This document shows positions 30,879 through 40,276 of a stretch of DNA of 64,000 nt, piece after piece; the stretch's first letter is position 1; each line of letters opens with the position of its first letter. The stretch comes from Methylopila turkensis (GTDB lineage Bacteria > Pseudomonadota > Alphaproteobacteria > Rhizobiales > Methylopilaceae). Below the pieces are notes generated by a model that saw nothing but the letters and a program-made list of their open reading frames with translations, was not told the DNA's origin and did not search any database. Position numbers and translations under genes: made by a program. The DNA is taken from NCBI RefSeq assembly GCF_027922325.1, contig NZ_BSFL01000001.1, positions 62,001-126,000 on the forward strand. The letters are read 5' to 3'.

Positions 30879-32303
30879 TCAGCGCAGGCTGAGGCCAAAC
30901 CACCAGCTTGCGAGGCCAAGGAAGGAGAAGAAGCCCACGACGTCCGTGATCGTCGTCACGAACACGCCCGAGGCGACGGCCGGGTCAGCCTTCAGCTTGT
31001 CTAGCCCGATCGGGATCAGAATCCCGAACAGGCCGGCGCAGACGAAGTTCACCACCATCGCCGCGCCGATGATCACGCCGAGCTGCGGATTCACGAACCA
31101 CGCCCCCGCGGCGAGGCCTACCAGCGCCGCGAGCGCGACGCCGTTGGCGAGTCCGACCAGCGTCTCGCGCCCGATCAGGCGCCGGGCGTTGTGGCCGCCG
31201 AGGTCGCGGGTCGCGAGCGCGCGCACCGCGACCGTCATGGTCTGGGTGCCGGCGTTGCCGCCCATGGAGGCCACGATCGGCATCAGCACCGCGAGCGCCA
31301 CCATCTGCTCGATCGGGGCTTCGAACAGGCCGATCACGCTCGCCGAGAAGAAGGCGGTGCAGAGGTTCACCAGCAGCCACGGAATGCGGCTCCTGGCGGT
31401 GTAGAGCACCGTGTCCGAGATCTCCTCGTCGCCGGTCACGCCGCCGAGCGCGCGCAGGTCCTCGTCGGCCTCCTGCTCGATGACGTCGAGGATGTCGTCG
31501 ACCATCAGCACGCCGACGAGCCGGTCGGCGTCGTCGACCACGGCGGCCGAAACGAGGTTGTAGCGCTCGAACAGCCGCGCCGCCGCCTCCTGGTCGTCGG
31601 TGGCGCGGACGGTGCGCGGGTCCTCCTCGAGGATGTCCTGCATCAGGACGGAGCGCCGGGTCCGCAGCAGCCGGTCGAGCGGCACCGAGCCCAGCAGCTT
31701 GTGCGCGGGATCGACGACGAAGACCTCGTAGAACGTCTCCGGCAGGCCGGGCGTGTCGGCGATGTGGTCGATCACGTGGCCGACCGTCCAGAACGGCGGC
31801 GTGGCCACGAACTCGTTCTGCATGCGCCGGCCGGCGGACTCTTCCGGAAAGTCGAGGCTGCGCGTGAGCGCGACCCGCTCCGGCCCCGGAAGCTGGTCGA
31901 GAATGCGGGCGCGGTCGACCTCGTCGAGGTCCTCGAGGATGTAGACCGCGTCGTCGGAATCGATGTCGCGGACGCCTTCCGCCACCGTCTCCGGCGGCAG
32001 CTCCTCCAGCAGACGGACGCGGACGGTCTCGTCGACCTCCGTCAGCGCCGTGAAGTCGAACTCCTTGCCCAGCAGTTCGATCAGCTTGGGGCGGTCGTCC
32101 GGCTCCAGCGTCTCGATCAGGTCGCCGACGTCGGACTCGTGCAGGTCGCCGGCGAGCTCGCAGACGCGCGGACCGTCGTTCGCCGCGATCGCCGCGACGA
32201 CGGCCTCGACGAAGCTCGACCGCAGCCGGCCGTCCTCGTCGCGGATCGCGTCCACGACGTCCGGTCCCGGCGTTCCGGCGCGCGTCTCGGCGTCAGCGGT
32301 CAT
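30879..32303 (-). CDS. mgtE: Magnesium transporter MgtE
   Basis: A 474-residue Mg2+ channel. The N-terminal acidic MgtE superhelical domain covers residues 1-150 (LAGDLHESDVGDLIETLEPDD, then repeats ending VYILEDLDEVDRARILDQLP). A CBS pair covers ~150-280 (VMDDILDVIEQEADED at its end), and a C-terminal five-helix membrane domain carries MPIVASMGGNAGTQTMTVAVRALA, the conserved family motif of the ion path. Cytosolic domains sense Mg2+ and close the pore when it is plentiful. The start at 32303 gives MTADAETRAGTPG. Confidence 0.95.
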   Translation of the reverse strand: MTADAETRAGTPGPDVVDAIRDEDGRLRSSFVEAVVAAIAANDGPRVCELAGDLHESDVGDLIETLEPDDRPKLIELLGKEFDFTALTEVDETVRVRLLEELPPETVAEGVRDIDSDDAVYILEDLDEVDRARILDQLPGPERVALTRSLDFPEESAGRRMQNEFVATPPFWTVGHVIDHIADTPGLPETFYEVFVVDPAHKLLGSVPLDRLLRTRRSVLMQDILEEDPRTVRATDDQEAAARLFERYNLVSAAVVDDADRLVGVLMVDDILDVIEQEADEDLRALGGVTGDEEISDTVLYTARSRIPWLLVNLCTAFFSASVIGLFEAPIEQMVALAVLMPIVASMGGNAGTQTMTVAVRALATRDLGGHNARRLIGRETLVGLANGVALAALVGLAAGAWFVNPQLGVIIGAAMVVNFVCAGLFGILIPIGLDKLKADPAVASGVFVTTITDVVGFFSFLGLASWWFGLSLR

Positions 32304-32483
32304 GCGCCCTCGCTGGCCATGGGGTGAACTCGTGGGCGGGGTGTATGGCGTCTTGTGCGGCGCGGCAACCTGAGGCGGATAACTCGCGCCCCGCGCGCCC
32401 GCGAAACGCCGCTTGCGACACACGCATGACGAGTGCAGTCTTCGCCCTGAAGGCCAAAAAGGGCCGAAGCGCGGGGGCGGAAC

Positions 32484-34127
32484 ATGGCGGACGTGGTGGT
32501 GTGCTGCGACGGGACGTGGAACACGCCCGACGACCTCGACGGCGGCCTCCCGGCGCCGACCAATGTGGTCAAGATCTACAATGCGCTCGCGGAGATCGGG
32601 GCCGACAAGACGCCGATCCGGCGCTACTACCATCCCGGCGTCGGCACGGACGGCGGCTGGTGGGACCGCGCGCTCGGCGGCGGCGTCGGCGCGGGGCTCG
32701 GCCAGAACGTCAAGAGCGCCTATCGCTGGCTGGCCGGAGCCTATCGGCCGAAAGACCGCATCTGGCTGTTCGGCTTCAGCCGCGGCGCCTTCACCGCGCG
32801 TTCGCTCAGCGGGATGATCTCCCGCTGCGGCCTCATCGACACGGCCGGGATGACCGACGCCGAGATCTGGGCGGCGGTCGACGCGACCTATGACGCCTAC
32901 CGCGCAAGGGCGAAGGACGTGGAGGCGACCGACGCGCGACCCGTCCTCGGCTTCTCCAAGGGCCAGAAGGTCACGGGCAAGACGCCGATCCACTTCATCG
33001 GCGTCTGGGACACGGTCGGCGCCCTCGGCATTCCCGACGACATGGCCCTTCTCAACCTGATCGACGATCCGACGGCCTACGAGTTCCACGACACCGCGCT
33101 CAGCGACAATGTCGGCTACGCCCGGCACGCCGTCGCGCTCGACGAGCGCCGGCAGAGCTTCACGCCGACGCTGTGGGTCGACACGCCGCCGGAGCAGAAC
33201 GTGGCGCAGGTCTGGTTCCCCGGCGTCCATTCCGACGTGGGCGGGGGCTATGTGCAGGCGGGTCTCGCGAACGGCGCGCTGAAGTGGATGATGGACGAGG
33301 CGGCGGACGCCTCGTCTCCCGTGAAAGCGAAAGACGGCGCGCCCGAGCCCGCGACGCTTGGGGGCCTCGTGTTCCGCAAGGGCGCGGCCGCGCAGGTTGT
33401 CCCGAACGCGCGCGACGTGCTGCACGATTCTCTGACCGGCGTGTTCAAGAAACTGAAGACCCGACCGCGCGAGGCCCCCTGCTTCGCGCCCGAAGCCGCA
33501 CGGGCGGGCAAGCTCGACGGCTCGATCCACGCCTCCGCCTACGACCGCTACGACGATCCGCCGCTCAGCCAGTTCGCCTACTGGCCGACGCGCGCGCTCG
33601 CGTCCGGCGAGGAGAAAACGGTCGACGTGTTCGCGCGCGACCACTGGAACGCGTCAGGGATCTATCTCGAGAAGGGAGCGGCCTACTCCTTCGCGGCGAC
33701 CGGCGAATGGCTCGACAAGTCGATCGCCTGCGGCCCGGACGGGGCGCGGGACGGCACGTTCAAGCCGGCAGAGATCGTCCATGTGCTCTCGTCCGCCTGG
33801 GGCGGAGCGGAAAGCCTCTACAAGCGGCTGACCGGCAACGCGCAGGCCGACTTCTGGTGGACCAAGCGCGAGGAAGGAATCGACTGGTTCGCGCTCGTCG
33901 GCATGATCGCAAGCGGCGAATGGTTCGAGAAGGACGGCTCACTCGCCAAAAAGCCGCTGACGAGCGAGGACCATGCCCGGCTCACGCACAACGAAACCTT
34001 CCGGATCGGCTCGAAGGCGACGATCACGCCGAAGGCCTCGGGCTATCTCTACTGCTTCGCGAACGACGCCTGGCAGACCTACGACAACAACCGCGGCAGC
34101 GTGAAGCTGACGGTGCGCCGGGCCTGA
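32484..34127 (+). CDS. DUF2235 hydrolase-like protein with LecA-like lectin C-terminus
   Basis: 547 residues. The N-terminal ~350 match DUF2235, an alpha/beta-hydrolase fold with members among T6SS phospholipase effectors. The first strand carries VCCDGTWNTPDD, the nucleophile elbow is GFSRGAFTAR (Ser99), and HSDVGGGY near residue 252-260 supplies the acid/His region. The C-terminus (about 375-547) resembles the galactose lectin LecA/PA-IL of Pseudomonas aeruginosa. It has an early strand AAYSFAATGEW followed by ACGPDG, a middle ALVGMIASGEWF, and the end ANDAWQTYDNNRGSVKLTV. In that end, Asp528, Thr532, Asn535 and Asn536 keep the exact spacing of the LecA calcium ligands. No secretion signal is visible. 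It is monocistronic and ends at a strong terminator. Confidence 0.82.
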   Translation: MADVVVCCDGTWNTPDDLDGGLPAPTNVVKIYNALAEIGADKTPIRRYYHPGVGTDGGWWDRALGGGVGAGLGQNVKSAYRWLAGAYRPKDRIWLFGFSRGAFTARSLSGMISRCGLIDTAGMTDAEIWAAVDATYDAYRARAKDVEATDARPVLGFSKGQKVTGKTPIHFIGVWDTVGALGIPDDMALLNLIDDPTAYEFHDTALSDNVGYARHAVALDERRQSFTPTLWVDTPPEQNVAQVWFPGVHSDVGGGYVQAGLANGALKWMMDEAADASSPVKAKDGAPEPATLGGLVFRKGAAAQVVPNARDVLHDSLTGVFKKLKTRPREAPCFAPEAARAGKLDGSIHASAYDRYDDPPLSQFAYWPTRALASGEEKTVDVFARDHWNASGIYLEKGAAYSFAATGEWLDKSIACGPDGARDGTFKPAEIVHVLSSAWGGAESLYKRLTGNAQADFWWTKREEGIDWFALVGMIASGEWFEKDGSLAKKPLTSEDHARLTHNETFRIGSKATITPKASGYLYCFANDAWQTYDNNRGSVKLTVRRA

Positions 34128-34132
34128 AAACG

Positions 34133-34166
34133 AAGAAGCCCCGGAGCCTGGGCTCCGGGGCTTCTT
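34133..34166 (+). terminator. Terminator after the DUF2235 gene
   Basis: AAGAAGCCCCGGAGCC (34133-34148) and GGCTCCGGGGCTTCTT (34151-34166) are perfectly complementary over 16 bp, with the central bases forming the loop. It begins six bases after the stop. The element ends in CTTCTT rather than a long T-run, but is symmetrical and also faces the tRNA-Leu gene, so it may work in both directions. Confidence 0.85.
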
Positions 34167-34195
34167 CCGCCGCATGAGGTATGCAGCCAAGTCTA

Positions 34196-34280
34196 TGGTG
34201 CGGTCGAGAAGACTCGAACTTCCACGGGTTGCCCCACAGCGACCTCAACGCTGCGCGTCTACCAGTTCCGCCACGACCGC
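34196..34280 (-). tRNA. tRNA-Leu(GAG)
   Basis: An 85-base type II tRNA on the minus strand. The acceptor GCGGTCG pairs with CGACCGC, then A and an encoded CCA. The D-arm GGCGGAACTGGTAGACGCG is typical of tRNA-Leu, the anticodon stem-loop CAGCG-TTGAGGT-CGCTG gives anticodon GAG, a long variable arm follows, and the T-arm has GTTCGAGTC. Confidence 0.96.
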
Positions 34281-34290
34281 GACGGCGGTG

Positions 34291-34319
34291 CTGATAACAA
34301 ATCGACGACGGCTCCACAA
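34291..34319 (-). promoter_or_regulatory. Probable promoter of tRNA-Leu
   Basis: On the minus strand, TTGTGG (34314-34319) and TATCAG (34291-34296) are separated by exactly 17 bases. The -10 lies 10 bases upstream of the mature tRNA 5' end. Confidence 0.55.
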
Positions 34320-34516
34320 GGGCGGAACGGCGCCACGCGCAGCGCGGTGGAAAGCCCCGGGGAAACCACGGGCCAGGCGTGCGTCCAGAGGTGTCGGCCT
34401 GGGGCGGCCGCGGGTCAGGAAGGGATGGCGGACGAAGAATCGTCAGGGCAGGAAACCGGGGCACGAGGCGCAGGCGTCTAATTCCCGCGGGCGGCCGGAC
34501 GTGGCCGGCGCTCCGT

Positions 34517-34798
34517 TCAGGCCGCGTCGGCCTCGGCGCCGCCGACCAGGCGCTCGGTGCGGCCTTTTTCCTCGCGCTGGATCATCGAGGTGATCTCGAC
34601 GCCGATGCGGTCGCCGTTGACGAACACCGCGCCGCGGGCGATCGGATGGTCGTTGGCGAGGATGGTGACGGCGTCGTCCTCGGTGGCGGCCAGCTCGATC
34701 ACCGCGCCGCGGCCCATGCGCAGCAACTGATGGATCGGCATCCGCGCGGCGCCGAGCACGATCGAGAGCTCGAGATTGACCTTGTCGATACGCGGCAC
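34517..34798 (-). CDS. fliN: FliN/SpoA family flagellar motor switch protein
   Basis: A 93-residue SpoA domain of FliN type: IDKVNLELSIVLGAARMPIHQLLRMGRGAVIEL, followed by VTILANDHPIARGAVFVNGDRIGVEITSMI. The GxGxVIEL and NGDRIGVEI motifs are the core of the C-ring protein FliN, which controls flagellar rotation with FliM and FliG. The start is the GTG at 34798, nine bases after GGAGA. No other flagellar gene is nearby, which is unusual because fliN normally lies in the flagellar cluster. It is divergent from lipB (74 bases between). Confidence 0.88.
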   Translation of the reverse strand: MPRIDKVNLELSIVLGAARMPIHQLLRMGRGAVIELAATEDDAVTILANDHPIARGAVFVNGDRIGVEITSMIQREEKGRTERLVGGAEADAA

Positions 34799-34872
34799 GA
34801 AACGACATCTCCGGAATGCGCGGCTCCCGTCCGGGGGCCGCGAGCCCAGTGCAGCACGGTTATGGTTAAGGC

Positions 34873-35622
34873 ATGGTTGAGCCCGTTCGCCCCTCGTCTC
34901 CGGCCGGCGCCCGCGGCGCGCTCGCGCGGCTGCCCGCCCCCGCCGGCGCGCCGGTCGAATGGCTCGTCGGCGAAGGCCTGACCGACTACGCCGCCGCCGT
35001 GCGGGTGATGGAGGCGCGCGCCGCCGCGATCGCCGACGGCGCCGCGGACGAACTGGTCTGGCTGGTGGAGCATCCGCCGCTCTACACCGCCGGCACCAGC
35101 GCCCAGCCCGCCGATCTGGTGCGGCCGGACCTGTTCCCGGTTTACGCCACCGGGCGCGGCGGGCAGTACACCTATCACGGGCCCGGCCAGCGGGTGGCCT
35201 ATGTGATGCTGGACCTGAAGCGGCGCGGGCCGGATCTGAGGCGCTTCGTGGCCGGCCTCGAGGACTGGCTGATCGCGACGCTCGACCGCTTCGGCGTCGC
35301 CGGCGAACGCCGCGAGGACCGCGTCGGCGTCTGGGTGCGCCGGCCGGAGCGGGCCCGCGACGCCGAGGACAAGATCGCCGCCATCGGCATCAGGGTGCGG
35401 CGCTGGGCGACGTTCCACGGCGTCAGCCTCAACGTCGAGCCGGAGCTGTCGCACTACGCCGGCATCGTGCCCTGCGGCGTCAGCGACCACGGCGTGACGA
35501 GCCTCGCCGATCTCGGGCGGATCGTGACCATGCCCGAGGTCGACATGGCGCTGCGCGAGACCTTCGAGGAGGTGTTCGGACCCACGCGGACCGTGGAGAA
35601 GATCACCCTGGGCGCCGCCTAG
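34873..35622 (+). CDS. lipB: Lipoyl(octanoyl) transferase LipB
   Basis: 249 residues. It transfers octanoate from acyl carrier protein to lipoyl domains of 2-oxoacid dehydrogenases and the glycine cleavage system, the first step of lipoate synthesis. Motifs: [36 protein letters not shown], the catalytic Lys167 in [12 protein letters not shown] and Cys201 in [14 protein letters not shown]. The protein is slightly longer than the family norm at its N-terminus (residues 1-25 are an Ala/Pro-rich extension), so the real start could be downstream. lipA is not in the window. Confidence 0.95.
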   Translation: MVEPVRPSSPAGARGALARLPAPAGAPVEWLVGEGLTDYAAAVRVMEARAAAIADGAADELVWLVEHPPLYTAGTSAQPADLVRPDLFPVYATGRGGQYTYHGPGQRVAYVMLDLKRRGPDLRRFVAGLEDWLIATLDRFGVAGERREDRVGVWVRRPERARDAEDKIAAIGIRVRRWATFHGVSLNVEPELSHYAGIVPCGVSDHGVTSLADLGRIVTMPEVDMALRETFEEVFGPTRTVEKITLGAA

Positions 35623-35656
35623 AGCGTTCTATTCGTCCGCACCAAAACGCGTCGTC

Positions 35657-35735
35657 ATGGTCCGGCTTGACCGGACCATCCATGCCCACGTCGCGCTCGA
35701 CGCCGCAGATGGGTCCTCCGGTCGAGCCGGAGGAC
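35657..35735. repeat. Pair of hairpin repeats of the CCGG-TCRAG-CCGG family
   Basis: ATGGTCCGG (35657-35665), loop CTTGA, CCGGACCAT (35671-35679). Then GTCCTCCGG (35713-35721), loop TCGAG, CCGGAGGAC (35727-35735). Both have 9-bp stems around a 5-base loop of the same family as the element at 19857-19883. They fill the space between lipB and the convergent DUF1003 gene and may stop transcription in both directions. Confidence 0.65.
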
Positions 35736-35845
35736 GACGCGCGAAACGCGCGTCGCTCATGGACCGCCGACGACCGCGTCGCATCGGACTTCTGTCTGGA
35801 CATCGTTGTGGGCTCGTTCGGCGCATCCGTCACGCTCGCGCGCGC

Positions 35846-36409
35846 TCAGGCCGATTGGTCTCGACTGGGCGAGCCCCGCGACGCCACGAGCTCGGTCAGC
35901 AGCCGGATCTGCTCCTGCTGCTGGGCGAGCATGTTCGCGAGATGGTCGTCGCGCAGGCGGTCGAGCTTTTCGTGCAGCGCCATGATCTCGATCTCGGCCT
36001 TGAGATTGACCTCGTAGTCGAGCGCGGCGTCCTGCCGGTCCTTCGCGGCCTGCCGGTTCTGGCTCATCATGATGATCGGCGCCTGCACCGCCGCGATCAT
36101 CGACAGCATCAGGTTGAGGAAGATGAAGGGGTAGGCGTCGAACGGCCGCGCCAGCAGGCCGACATTGGCGACGACCCAGACCACCAGGAACGCGCCGAAG
36201 GCCATGATGAAGGTCCACGAGCCGCCGAAGCTCGCGACGCGGTCGGCGAGCCGTTCGCCGAAGCTCATGCTCTGGTCGAAGGCCTCGTTCGGCGGGCGCG
36301 AGACGGTGCGTCGGGCGGCCGCGCTCTTCAGAACGCGCGTCTCCGCCTCGTCCAGCGCCTCGGCCGGACGTCCCAGCCAGCGCGCCGCGGAATGGGCGAT
36401 GTCGTTCAT
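35846..36409 (-). CDS. DUF1003 domain membrane protein
   Basis: 187 residues. The DUF1003 core has two hydrophobic helices, FIMAFGAFLVVWVVANVGLL and FIFLNLMLSMIAAVQAPIIMMSQNRQ, the second carrying the conserved AxQxPxIxMSQNRQ ending. A coiled coil follows (QDAALDYEVNLKAEIEIMALHEKLDRLRDDH). Its function is unknown; the family is widespread in bacteria and often near ion-transport genes. The start at 36409 gives MNDIAHSAARWLG, without a good alternative. Confidence 0.9.
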   Translation of the reverse strand: MNDIAHSAARWLGRPAEALDEAETRVLKSAAARRTVSRPPNEAFDQSMSFGERLADRVASFGGSWTFIMAFGAFLVVWVVANVGLLARPFDAYPFIFLNLMLSMIAAVQAPIIMMSQNRQAAKDRQDAALDYEVNLKAEIEIMALHEKLDRLRDDHLANMLAQQQEQIRLLTELVASRGSPSRDQSA

Positions 36410-36478
36410 GCCGTTCGCTCCTGACGTCGATGGCGTCAGGATGCGGCGCCGGGGACCGGCGCGCCAGCCGGCCGGACC

Positions 36479-38395
36479 TCAGGCTCTCAGGGCCGTCCGG
36501 GCGTCGCGACCGAGAGCGGCGAGCGCGGCTCCGGCGATCGCCGAGGCGTCGAGGCCGGCCTCCGCGATCTGCCGCTCCGGCCGATCGTGGTCCTGGAAGC
36601 GGTCCGGCAGCGTCAGCGTGCGGATCTTCAGCCCGCGGTCAAGCAGGCCTTCGCCCGCCAGAAGCTGCAGCACCAGCGCGCCGAAGCCGCAGGACGAGCC
36701 CTCCTCGACGGTCAGCAGCACCTCGTGCTCGCGGGCGAGCCGCGCGATCAGGTCGCGGTCGAGCGGCTTCGCGAAGCGGGCGTCCGCGACCGTAGTCGAG
36801 ACGCCGCGCAAGCCGAGCTCCTCCGCGGCCTCGGTCGCGGCCTTCAGCCGCGTGCCGAGCGAGAGCAGCGCGACCGTCGATCCTTCCCGGACGATCCGGC
36901 CGCGGCCGATCGGCAGGATCGCGCCCCTTGCCGGCAGCTCGACCCCGACGCCCTCGCCGCGGGGATAGCGGAACGCGATCGGGCCATCGTCGAAGGCGGC
37001 GGCGGTCGCGACCATGTGGACGAGCTCGGCCTCGTCGGCCGGCGCCATCAGGGTCATCTCCGGCAGGCAGCCGAGATAGGCGATGTCGTAGGCGCCGGCG
37101 TGCGTCGCCCCGTCCGCGCCCACGAGGCCGGCGCGGTCGAGCGCGAAGCGCACGGGCAGCTTCTGGATCGCCACGTCGTGCACGACCTGGTCGTAGGCGC
37201 GCTGCAGGAAGGTGGAGTAGATCGCGCAGAACGGCTTCAGCCCTTCCGCCGCCAGCCCCGCCGCGAAGGTGACGGCGTGCTGCTCGGCGATGCCGACGTC
37301 GAAAGTCCGCGTCGGAAACGCCTCGCCGAACAGGTCGAGCCCGGTGCCGCCCGGCATCGCGGCGGTGATCGCGACGACGCGTTCGTCCTCGCGCGCCTCC
37401 GCGATCAGGCTCTGGGCGAACACCTTGGTGTAGCTCGGCGCGTTGGCCTTCGGCTTCGACTGCGCGCCGGACACCACGTCGAAGGCCGAGACGCCGTGAT
37501 ACTTGTCGGCGGAGGCCTCCGCCGGCGCGTAGCCCTTGCCCTTCTGCGTCACCACGTGGATCAGCACCGGCCCCTGGTCGGCGTCGCGCACGTTCTTCAG
37601 GACGGGCAGCAGGTGCTCCAGATTGTGGCCGTCGATCGGGCCGACGTAGTAGAAGCCGAGCTCCTCGAACAGCGTGCCGCCCATGGCGAGGCCGCGGGCG
37701 TATTCCTCGGCCCGCGCCGCGCCGCGCTCGACGAATTTCGGCAGGCGCTTCGCCAGCCCCCGGCCGATCTCGCGCAGCGACAGATAGGTGCGGCCCGAGA
37801 CGAGGCGCGCGAGATAGGCCGACATCGCGCCGGTCGGCGGCGCGATCGACATGTCGTTGTCGTTCAGGATGACGATCAGCCGCGAGCCCAGCGCGCCGGC
37901 GTTGTTCATCGCCTCGTAGGCCATGCCGGCCGACATGGCGCCGTCGCCGATCACGCAGACGACGTGGCCGCCCTCGCCCGTCAGCTCGCGCGCCACCGCC
38001 ATGCCGAGGCCGGCGGAGATCGACGTCGACGAATGGCCGGCGCCGAACGGGTCGTATTCGCTCTCGGCGCGCTTGGTGAAGCCCGACAGGCCGCCGCCCT
38101 TGCGCAGGGTGCGGATGCGGTCGCGGCGGCCGGTGATGATCTTGTGCGGATAGACCTGGTGGCCGACGTCCCAGACGAGCCGGTCGCGCGGCGTGTCGAA
38201 CACATGATGCAGCGCGACCGTCAGCTCCACCACGCCGAGGCCGGCGCCGAGATGCCCCCCGGTCACGGAGACGGCGTCGATGGTCTCGCGCCGGAGCTCG
38301 TCGGCGAACTGGGGCAGCTGGTCTTCGGAGAGACGCCGCAGATCCGCGGGAACGGCGACGGCGTCCAGCAGCGGCGTGGGCGAAGCTTCAGTCAC
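36479..38395 (-). CDS. dxs: 1-deoxy-D-xylulose-5-phosphate synthase (Dxs)
   Basis: A 638-residue thiamine-diphosphate transketolase-like enzyme. It condenses pyruvate and glyceraldehyde 3-phosphate to DXP, the first MEP step, which also feeds thiamine and pyridoxal synthesis. Signatures: [34 protein letters not shown], the diphosphate-binding [34 protein letters not shown], and in the pyrimidine domain [20 protein letters not shown] with the catalytic Glu and [15 protein letters not shown]. The C-terminal transketolase domain is complete. Here it is monocistronic; ispA or xseB, its common neighbours, are absent from this window. Confidence 0.97.
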   Translation of the reverse strand: MTEASPTPLLDAVAVPADLRRLSEDQLPQFADELRRETIDAVSVTGGHLGAGLGVVELTVALHHVFDTPRDRLVWDVGHQVYPHKIITGRRDRIRTLRKGGGLSGFTKRAESEYDPFGAGHSSTSISAGLGMAVARELTGEGGHVVCVIGDGAMSAGMAYEAMNNAGALGSRLIVILNDNDMSIAPPTGAMSAYLARLVSGRTYLSLREIGRGLAKRLPKFVERGAARAEEYARGLAMGGTLFEELGFYYVGPIDGHNLEHLLPVLKNVRDADQGPVLIHVVTQKGKGYAPAEASADKYHGVSAFDVVSGAQSKPKANAPSYTKVFAQSLIAEAREDERVVAITAAMPGGTGLDLFGEAFPTRTFDVGIAEQHAVTFAAGLAAEGLKPFCAIYSTFLQRAYDQVVHDVAIQKLPVRFALDRAGLVGADGATHAGAYDIAYLGCLPEMTLMAPADEAELVHMVATAAAFDDGPIAFRYPRGEGVGVELPARGAILPIGRGRIVREGSTVALLSLGTRLKAATEAAEELGLRGVSTTVADARFAKPLDRDLIARLAREHEVLLTVEEGSSCGFGALVLQLLAGEGLLDRGLKIRTLTLPDRFQDHDRPERQIAEAGLDASAIAGAALAALGRDARTALRA

Positions 38396-38541
38396 GGTGA
38401 CGGCGTCGATCCTTCGAAACGGAAGGGCCGAGGGTTACACCACCGCCGGGACGCCCGCAAACGACGACGTTCGTCGGGCCGAAACACGCGCGGCGGCCCG
38501 CGCGGTTGCCGCGACGCCGCGACGCGCTAGTTCATCCAGCG

Positions 38542-39747
38542 ATGACAAGGCTGAAGCGCCGCTGTCTCTTGGCCGTCTGCGCGCTGCTGGCGGCGCCGGC
38601 CGGAGGATGGCTCCCGGTCCCCGCGGACGCCCGCGAAAGCCGCTCCGCGTTTCCCTTCCGCCTTCCCTGGTCCGAGCCGGCCCGCCCCAATCGCCGCCCG
38701 CGCAAGGCGAAACCTGCGCCCGTCCGGCAGGCGCCGATCCCGATTCCGCCGTCCGCGCCCGATCGCGGGACGGTCGAAACGCGGGCGGAGCCTCAGCCGG
38801 AAGCCCCGCCCACCCCCGCCCCGCCAGAGGAGGCCGCCCCGCCCGATGAGACCGCGCGCGCCGACGCCGTCGCGCCGGCCGCCCCCGCGGCCGAGCCGGA
38901 GGCGTCTCCGCCGCTAGCGCTCGATTTCGCGATGCTGCGGCCGTCGGCGCCGGCCGAACCGCTCCGGCCGCTGCCTTCGGCGCGCGACGAGGTCGGGCTC
39001 GAGGCAGAACCTGCGGGGCCTCCCGCGCCCGGCGTTCCGCTGCCGCCGTCGCGGAGCGGTTCGGCCGAGGCGGCTCCCGTCGTGGCCGCCGCCCTGCCCC
39101 GCGCGCCGCTCGGGTCGCCGCCGCTGCCGGGACCCCCCGACGCCGACACGCCGCCGCCCGTGGTCGCGCCCGACCCGCAGGCGCGCGAGCGCGATCCGGA
39201 ATGCCGCACGCTGGCGCGCAACGCCGCCGCGGTCGCGAAGCCGCTGCCGGCGCTGATCGGCGCCGGCTCCTGCGGAGCGCCGCTGCCGGTCGAATTGTCG
39301 GGCGTCCGGCTGCGCGACGGCTCCACCGTCGCGATCGAGCCGCCGGCGATCCTGCGCTGCGGCGCGGCGTCCGCCTTGGTCGCGCTCGTCCGCGACGACT
39401 GGGCGCCCGCCGCCGCCCGCGACGGCGCGACGCTGACCGAGGTGCGGACCGCGGCGTCCTACATCTGCCGCGGCCGCAACAACCGCGCCAACGCCAAAAT
39501 GAGCGAGCACGGACTGGCCAATGCGGTCGATGTCTCAGGCGTCGGATTCAAGGACGGGCGCGAGCTCGGAATCTACCACAAGCAGATGCCGCAAACCCTT
39601 GCACAGACGATAAAACCTTCGGCCTGCGCCAGGTTCATGACCGTGCTGGGGCCGGGGTCAGACGGCTATCACGAGGATCATCTCCACCTGGACCTGCGCA
39701 AGCGGCGGAGCGCGGCGTCGAAGGTGTGCCGGTGGAGCGAGGACTAA
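38542..39747 (+). CDS. Extensin-like C-terminal domain protein, secreted
   Basis: 401 residues. An N-terminal signal sequence (MTRLKRRCLLAVCALLAAPA) is followed by a ~200-residue Pro/Ala/Glu-rich linker. The C-terminal extensin-like domain (about 220-400) has cysteine-flanked ECRTLARN, SYICRGRNNRANAKMSEHGLANAVDVSGV, a domain related to D-Ala-D-Ala peptidases (His in SEHG and the metal-site HEDHLHLDLR). It suggests a periplasmic peptidoglycan-binding or -cleaving protein anchored by its flexible linker. The ATG at 38542 precedes the signal; the extension to 38506 is not signal-like. Confidence 0.85.
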   Translation: MTRLKRRCLLAVCALLAAPAGGWLPVPADARESRSAFPFRLPWSEPARPNRRPRKAKPAPVRQAPIPIPPSAPDRGTVETRAEPQPEAPPTPAPPEEAAPPDETARADAVAPAAPAAEPEASPPLALDFAMLRPSAPAEPLRPLPSARDEVGLEAEPAGPPAPGVPLPPSRSGSAEAAPVVAAALPRAPLGSPPLPGPPDADTPPPVVAPDPQARERDPECRTLARNAAAVAKPLPALIGAGSCGAPLPVELSGVRLRDGSTVAIEPPAILRCGAASALVALVRDDWAPAAARDGATLTEVRTAASYICRGRNNRANAKMSEHGLANAVDVSGVGFKDGRELGIYHKQMPQTLAQTIKPSACARFMTVLGPGSDGYHEDHLHLDLRKRRSAASKVCRWSED

Positions 39748-39757
39748 GGCGCGGCGT

Positions 39758-40090
39758 TCAGCGCAGCGTGTCAGCGGTGGGCCGCGCCATGGCCTCGGTC
39801 CGCAGCGGCGTCAGCACCACCTCGGTCACCCTGCGGCTCTCGATGGTGTCGCGGGCGAGGTTCGCCCAGTGCCGGACGAGCGGCACCCGCTCACAGGTGA
39901 TGCCGTGGTCCGCGCCGAGGGTGCGCTCGGCCCGCGCGACCACGTCGCCGCAGCTCTGAGACGACACGACTTCGATCCGGCGATGTTCGGGGAGCTCCGC
40001 GGCGTAGCCGCCGCTGCGCAGATAGGTGACGTCCTCGAGCGACGCGTAGGCCGCGAACGCAAGGGTAGCGACGACGAAAACGAGCCGCAT
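39758..40090 (-). CDS. Small secreted protein, unknown
   Basis: 110 residues from the ATG at 40090. The signal-like N-terminus is MRLVFVVATLAFAAYASLED. Two cysteines (SSQSCGDVVARAERTLG and HGITCERVPLVRH) could form a disulfide in the periplasm. The polar C-terminus is ESRRVTEVVLTPLRTEAMA. No family recognised. It converges on the extensin-like gene with a 10-base gap; the 186 bases upstream are shared with the divergent aminotransferase and are AT-rich around 40150. Confidence 0.6.
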   Translation of the reverse strand: MRLVFVVATLAFAAYASLEDVTYLRSGGYAAELPEHRRIEVVSSQSCGDVVARAERTLGADHGITCERVPLVRHWANLARDTIESRRVTEVVLTPLRTEAMARPTADTLR

Positions 40091-40276
40091 GGCGAGACCG
40101 GGGAGACGGAGGACTGTCGAGCGATTTAACGACCGACTTCGACTAAGGTTCCACTTAATTTCACGGCGCGCGAGCAATTTTTTTGCGCCTCCGCCAAAGC
40201 CCTGACGGCTTCCCCGCACCCGCCCGATCGCCTATGCCTCGGGCGACAGACGCACCGATGGAACAAGGCGTTCGAG

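Noticed and set aside
38914-39510. Minus-strand frame across the extensin-like gene
   Set aside because: Antisense to the Pro/Ala linker and domain of a supported gene; low complexity.
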